A stretch of 14,265 nt of DNA from an uncultured bacterium (GTDB lineage Bacteria > Planctomycetota > UBA1135 > GCA-002686595), in assembly GCA_913058555.1 (NCBI GenBank), contig CAJXRJ010000107.1:1-14265 (forward strand), written 5' to 3'. Made by a program: the position numbers and the translations under genes. The notes under the pieces are model-generated. The model was not told where the DNA came from, did no database searches, and saw only the letters and a list, made by a program, of their open reading frames with translations. Within the stretch, counting starts at the first letter, position 1; the number at the start of each line of letters is the position of its first letter. This document shows positions 13,278 to 14,265 of the stretch, one piece after another.

Positions 13278-14222
13278 TCAGCGGAACCTGGGCGCCGCGC
13301 TCAATCGAAGGTAGGGCAAGACACTCACGTCGCCCCCGGGACGCTGGATCCCCAGGCGGTCCTGGACGTAGGCGGCCTGAAAGCGCGTGTCCTGCACGAT
13401 GTCGGCCTCCCAAGGGTTCACCGACACCTGACCTGTCCCTGGCTGAAGGATCCCGTTGCCGAGGATGACGTAGTCCGGCCTCTCCCCAAACACCCAATCG
13501 GCGCTGTGGCGATGGTGCCCTTTGACGCCCACACCCTCGAGGTCTGGGGGCATGCCTAGAAATGCCCCGTGGGTCAGGCCAAGGATGTCGACGATCGGAA
13601 GCTCGCTGGACCAACCGATGGCGCCAACCGGTGAGAGTGCCACCTTTGACCCGGGGGCGGCCTTGTCCTTCAGGGCGGAGCCCACGTCGAGCCACCAATG
13701 TTCAAAGAACCGGTTCTCGAACACCGCTTGGGGTCTTGCCGCAAATCCCCAACACGTGGCAACGGCGAGCACGGCGCCACCCGCCAGCCGGACGGGGTGT
13801 GGTACGTGCCACCGGGTGAGGGCGAGGCACGCGCCCATCAAGGCAACGGGCAAGAACGGCACCATCAATCGGCCGTAGACCATCCAATCACCGCCGACGG
13901 TGAGCACGAAGGCGAGCGCCAACACGCAGGTGGCGCCGAGGAACGTGGCCACGGGGCCGGTGCCCTCCCCCTCCGGTCGGGCGCGTGTGGCCAAGACGAA
14001 ACCGCCCGCCACCAGCCAAATCACCAACCCACCTTCGCCCAGGGATCTGAAGAGGTATTGCGCGCCGTACTGGAGCTCATCCGCAAGGGGCAACGCCTTC
14101 AGGGTGCCGGACGCCGGAAGCCAATGTCCGAACGCGGCCCAGCGCCAGGCGCAAACGAGGGCCGCCGCCGCGGCCGGAAGGGCCAGAGCTGGCCAGAACG
14201 CAGACATCGAACGCCGCAGGGC
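13278..14222 (-). CDS. Polytopic GT-C-like glycosyltransferase family membrane protein, N-terminus missing
   Basis: The 314 genomic codons are the C-terminal part of an integral membrane protein. Hydrophobic helices alternate with loops up to about residue 165 (FWPALALPAAAAALVCAW, then GLVIWLVAGGFVLATRA and LALAFVLTVGGDWMVYGR). A soluble tail of about 150 residues follows. The motifs VGGDWMVYGRLMVPFLPV and LPIVDILGLTHGAFLGMP recall C-terminal parts of GT-C glycosyltransferases that use polyprenyl-phosphate sugars (ArnT/AftB-like), but the catalytic N-terminal loop is not in the window, so the activity is inferred. The gene is broken by the end of the contig: translation through 14223-14237 would add MYKRQ, which is adapter, so the true protein continues upstream with unknown sequence. 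It is convergent with the pilin-like gene. Confidence 0.75.
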   Translation of the reverse strand, partial: ALRRSMSAFWPALALPAAAAALVCAWRWAAFGHWLPASGTLKALPLADELQYGAQYLFRSLGEGGLVIWLVAGGFVLATRARPEGEGTGPVATFLGATCVLALAFVLTVGGDWMVYGRLMVPFLPVALMGACLALTRWHVPHPVRLAGGAVLAVATCWGFAARPQAVFENRFFEHWWLDVGSALKDKAAPGSKVALSPVGAIGWSSELPIVDILGLTHGAFLGMPPDLEGVGVKGHHRHSADWVFGERPDYVILGNGILQPGTGQVSVNPWEADIVQDTRFQAAYVQDRLGIQRPGGDVSVLPYLRLSAAPRFR

Positions 14223-14265
14223 CTGTCTCTTATACACATCTGACGCTGCCGACGATATGCAGTGT
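14223..14265 (+). other. Illumina Nextera adapter read-through (not genomic)
   Basis: 14223-14241 is the Tn5 mosaic end CTGTCTCTTATACACATCT. 14242-14255 (GACGCTGCCGACGA) is the rest of the i5-side Nextera adapter. 14256-14263 (TATGCAGT) is the reverse complement of the i5 index S506/N506 (ACTGCATA). The final GT starts the P5 segment. The genomic sequence ends at 14222. Confidence 0.98.

Noticed and set aside
14223..14237. MYKRQ as the natural N-terminus of the 13278 gene
   Set aside because: Those five codons are Nextera adapter, a familiar artefact; genomic sequence stops at 14222.
1..14265. Genetic code with TGA reassigned to an amino acid (as in code 4 or 25)
   Set aside because: TGA is the natural stop of at least two intact genes in the window (ends 9334 and 10515), and none of the other genes contains an internal TGA.

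Overview
The window is GC-rich, gene-dense bacterial DNA that looks like the right-hand end of a metagenomic or draft-assembly contig, because its last 43 bases are Illumina Nextera adapter. The gene content points to a diderm (outer-membrane) bacterium: a Wza-type exporter, two lipoproteins with lipobox cysteines, and a pilin-like secreted protein. The large CRTAC1-like FG-GAP/ASPIC lipoprotein and the huge pilin-like protein resemble what is common in Planctomycetota and similar phyla. That placement is inference from family distribution, not something the sequence proves.

Left half (1-7707, all minus strand). An exopolysaccharide export cluster reads leftward: Wza-like outer-membrane lipoprotein (3887-4621), Wzz/GumC-like chain-length protein (2036-3709), a small CpsD-like ATPase (1326-2033) and a Wzx-type flippase that runs off the left edge (1-1312). 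The last three are tightly packed. Between wza and wzz lies a 177-base leader with a 15-bp tandem repeat and two overlapping GC-rich hairpins. The CpsD-like protein has lost the Walker A lysine and the tyrosine-rich tail, so it is probably not an active kinase. Upstream of the cluster is one 979-codon reading frame (4768-7707) for a lipoprotein with FG-GAP repeats, an ASPIC/UnbV domain and a C-terminal TlpA-like thioredoxin domain. It is interrupted by a single in-frame TGA at codon 606. The frame does not shift, the domain continues through the TGA, and the TGA falls where I recall a cysteine in related proteins. A possible selenocysteine or other recoding event is the most interesting observation here.

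Middle (7791-10515). A short DUF445 membrane protein (minus) is divergent from a two-gene plus-strand unit: an atypical SDR/NAD(P)-binding protein and a protein with four S1 RNA-binding domains, joined by a one-base stop/start overlap.

Right half (10516-14265). An 837-residue protein has a PilX/GspK-like prepilin N-terminus, a lone CXXCH motif, a beta-solenoid-like 'NGDV' region and a Lys/Tyr/Trp-rich internal repeat. A perfect 19-bp hairpin separates it from a convergent, truncated polytopic GT-C-like membrane protein. Bases 14223-14265 are adapter carrying the index that matches Nextera i5 S506/N506 and should be trimmed.
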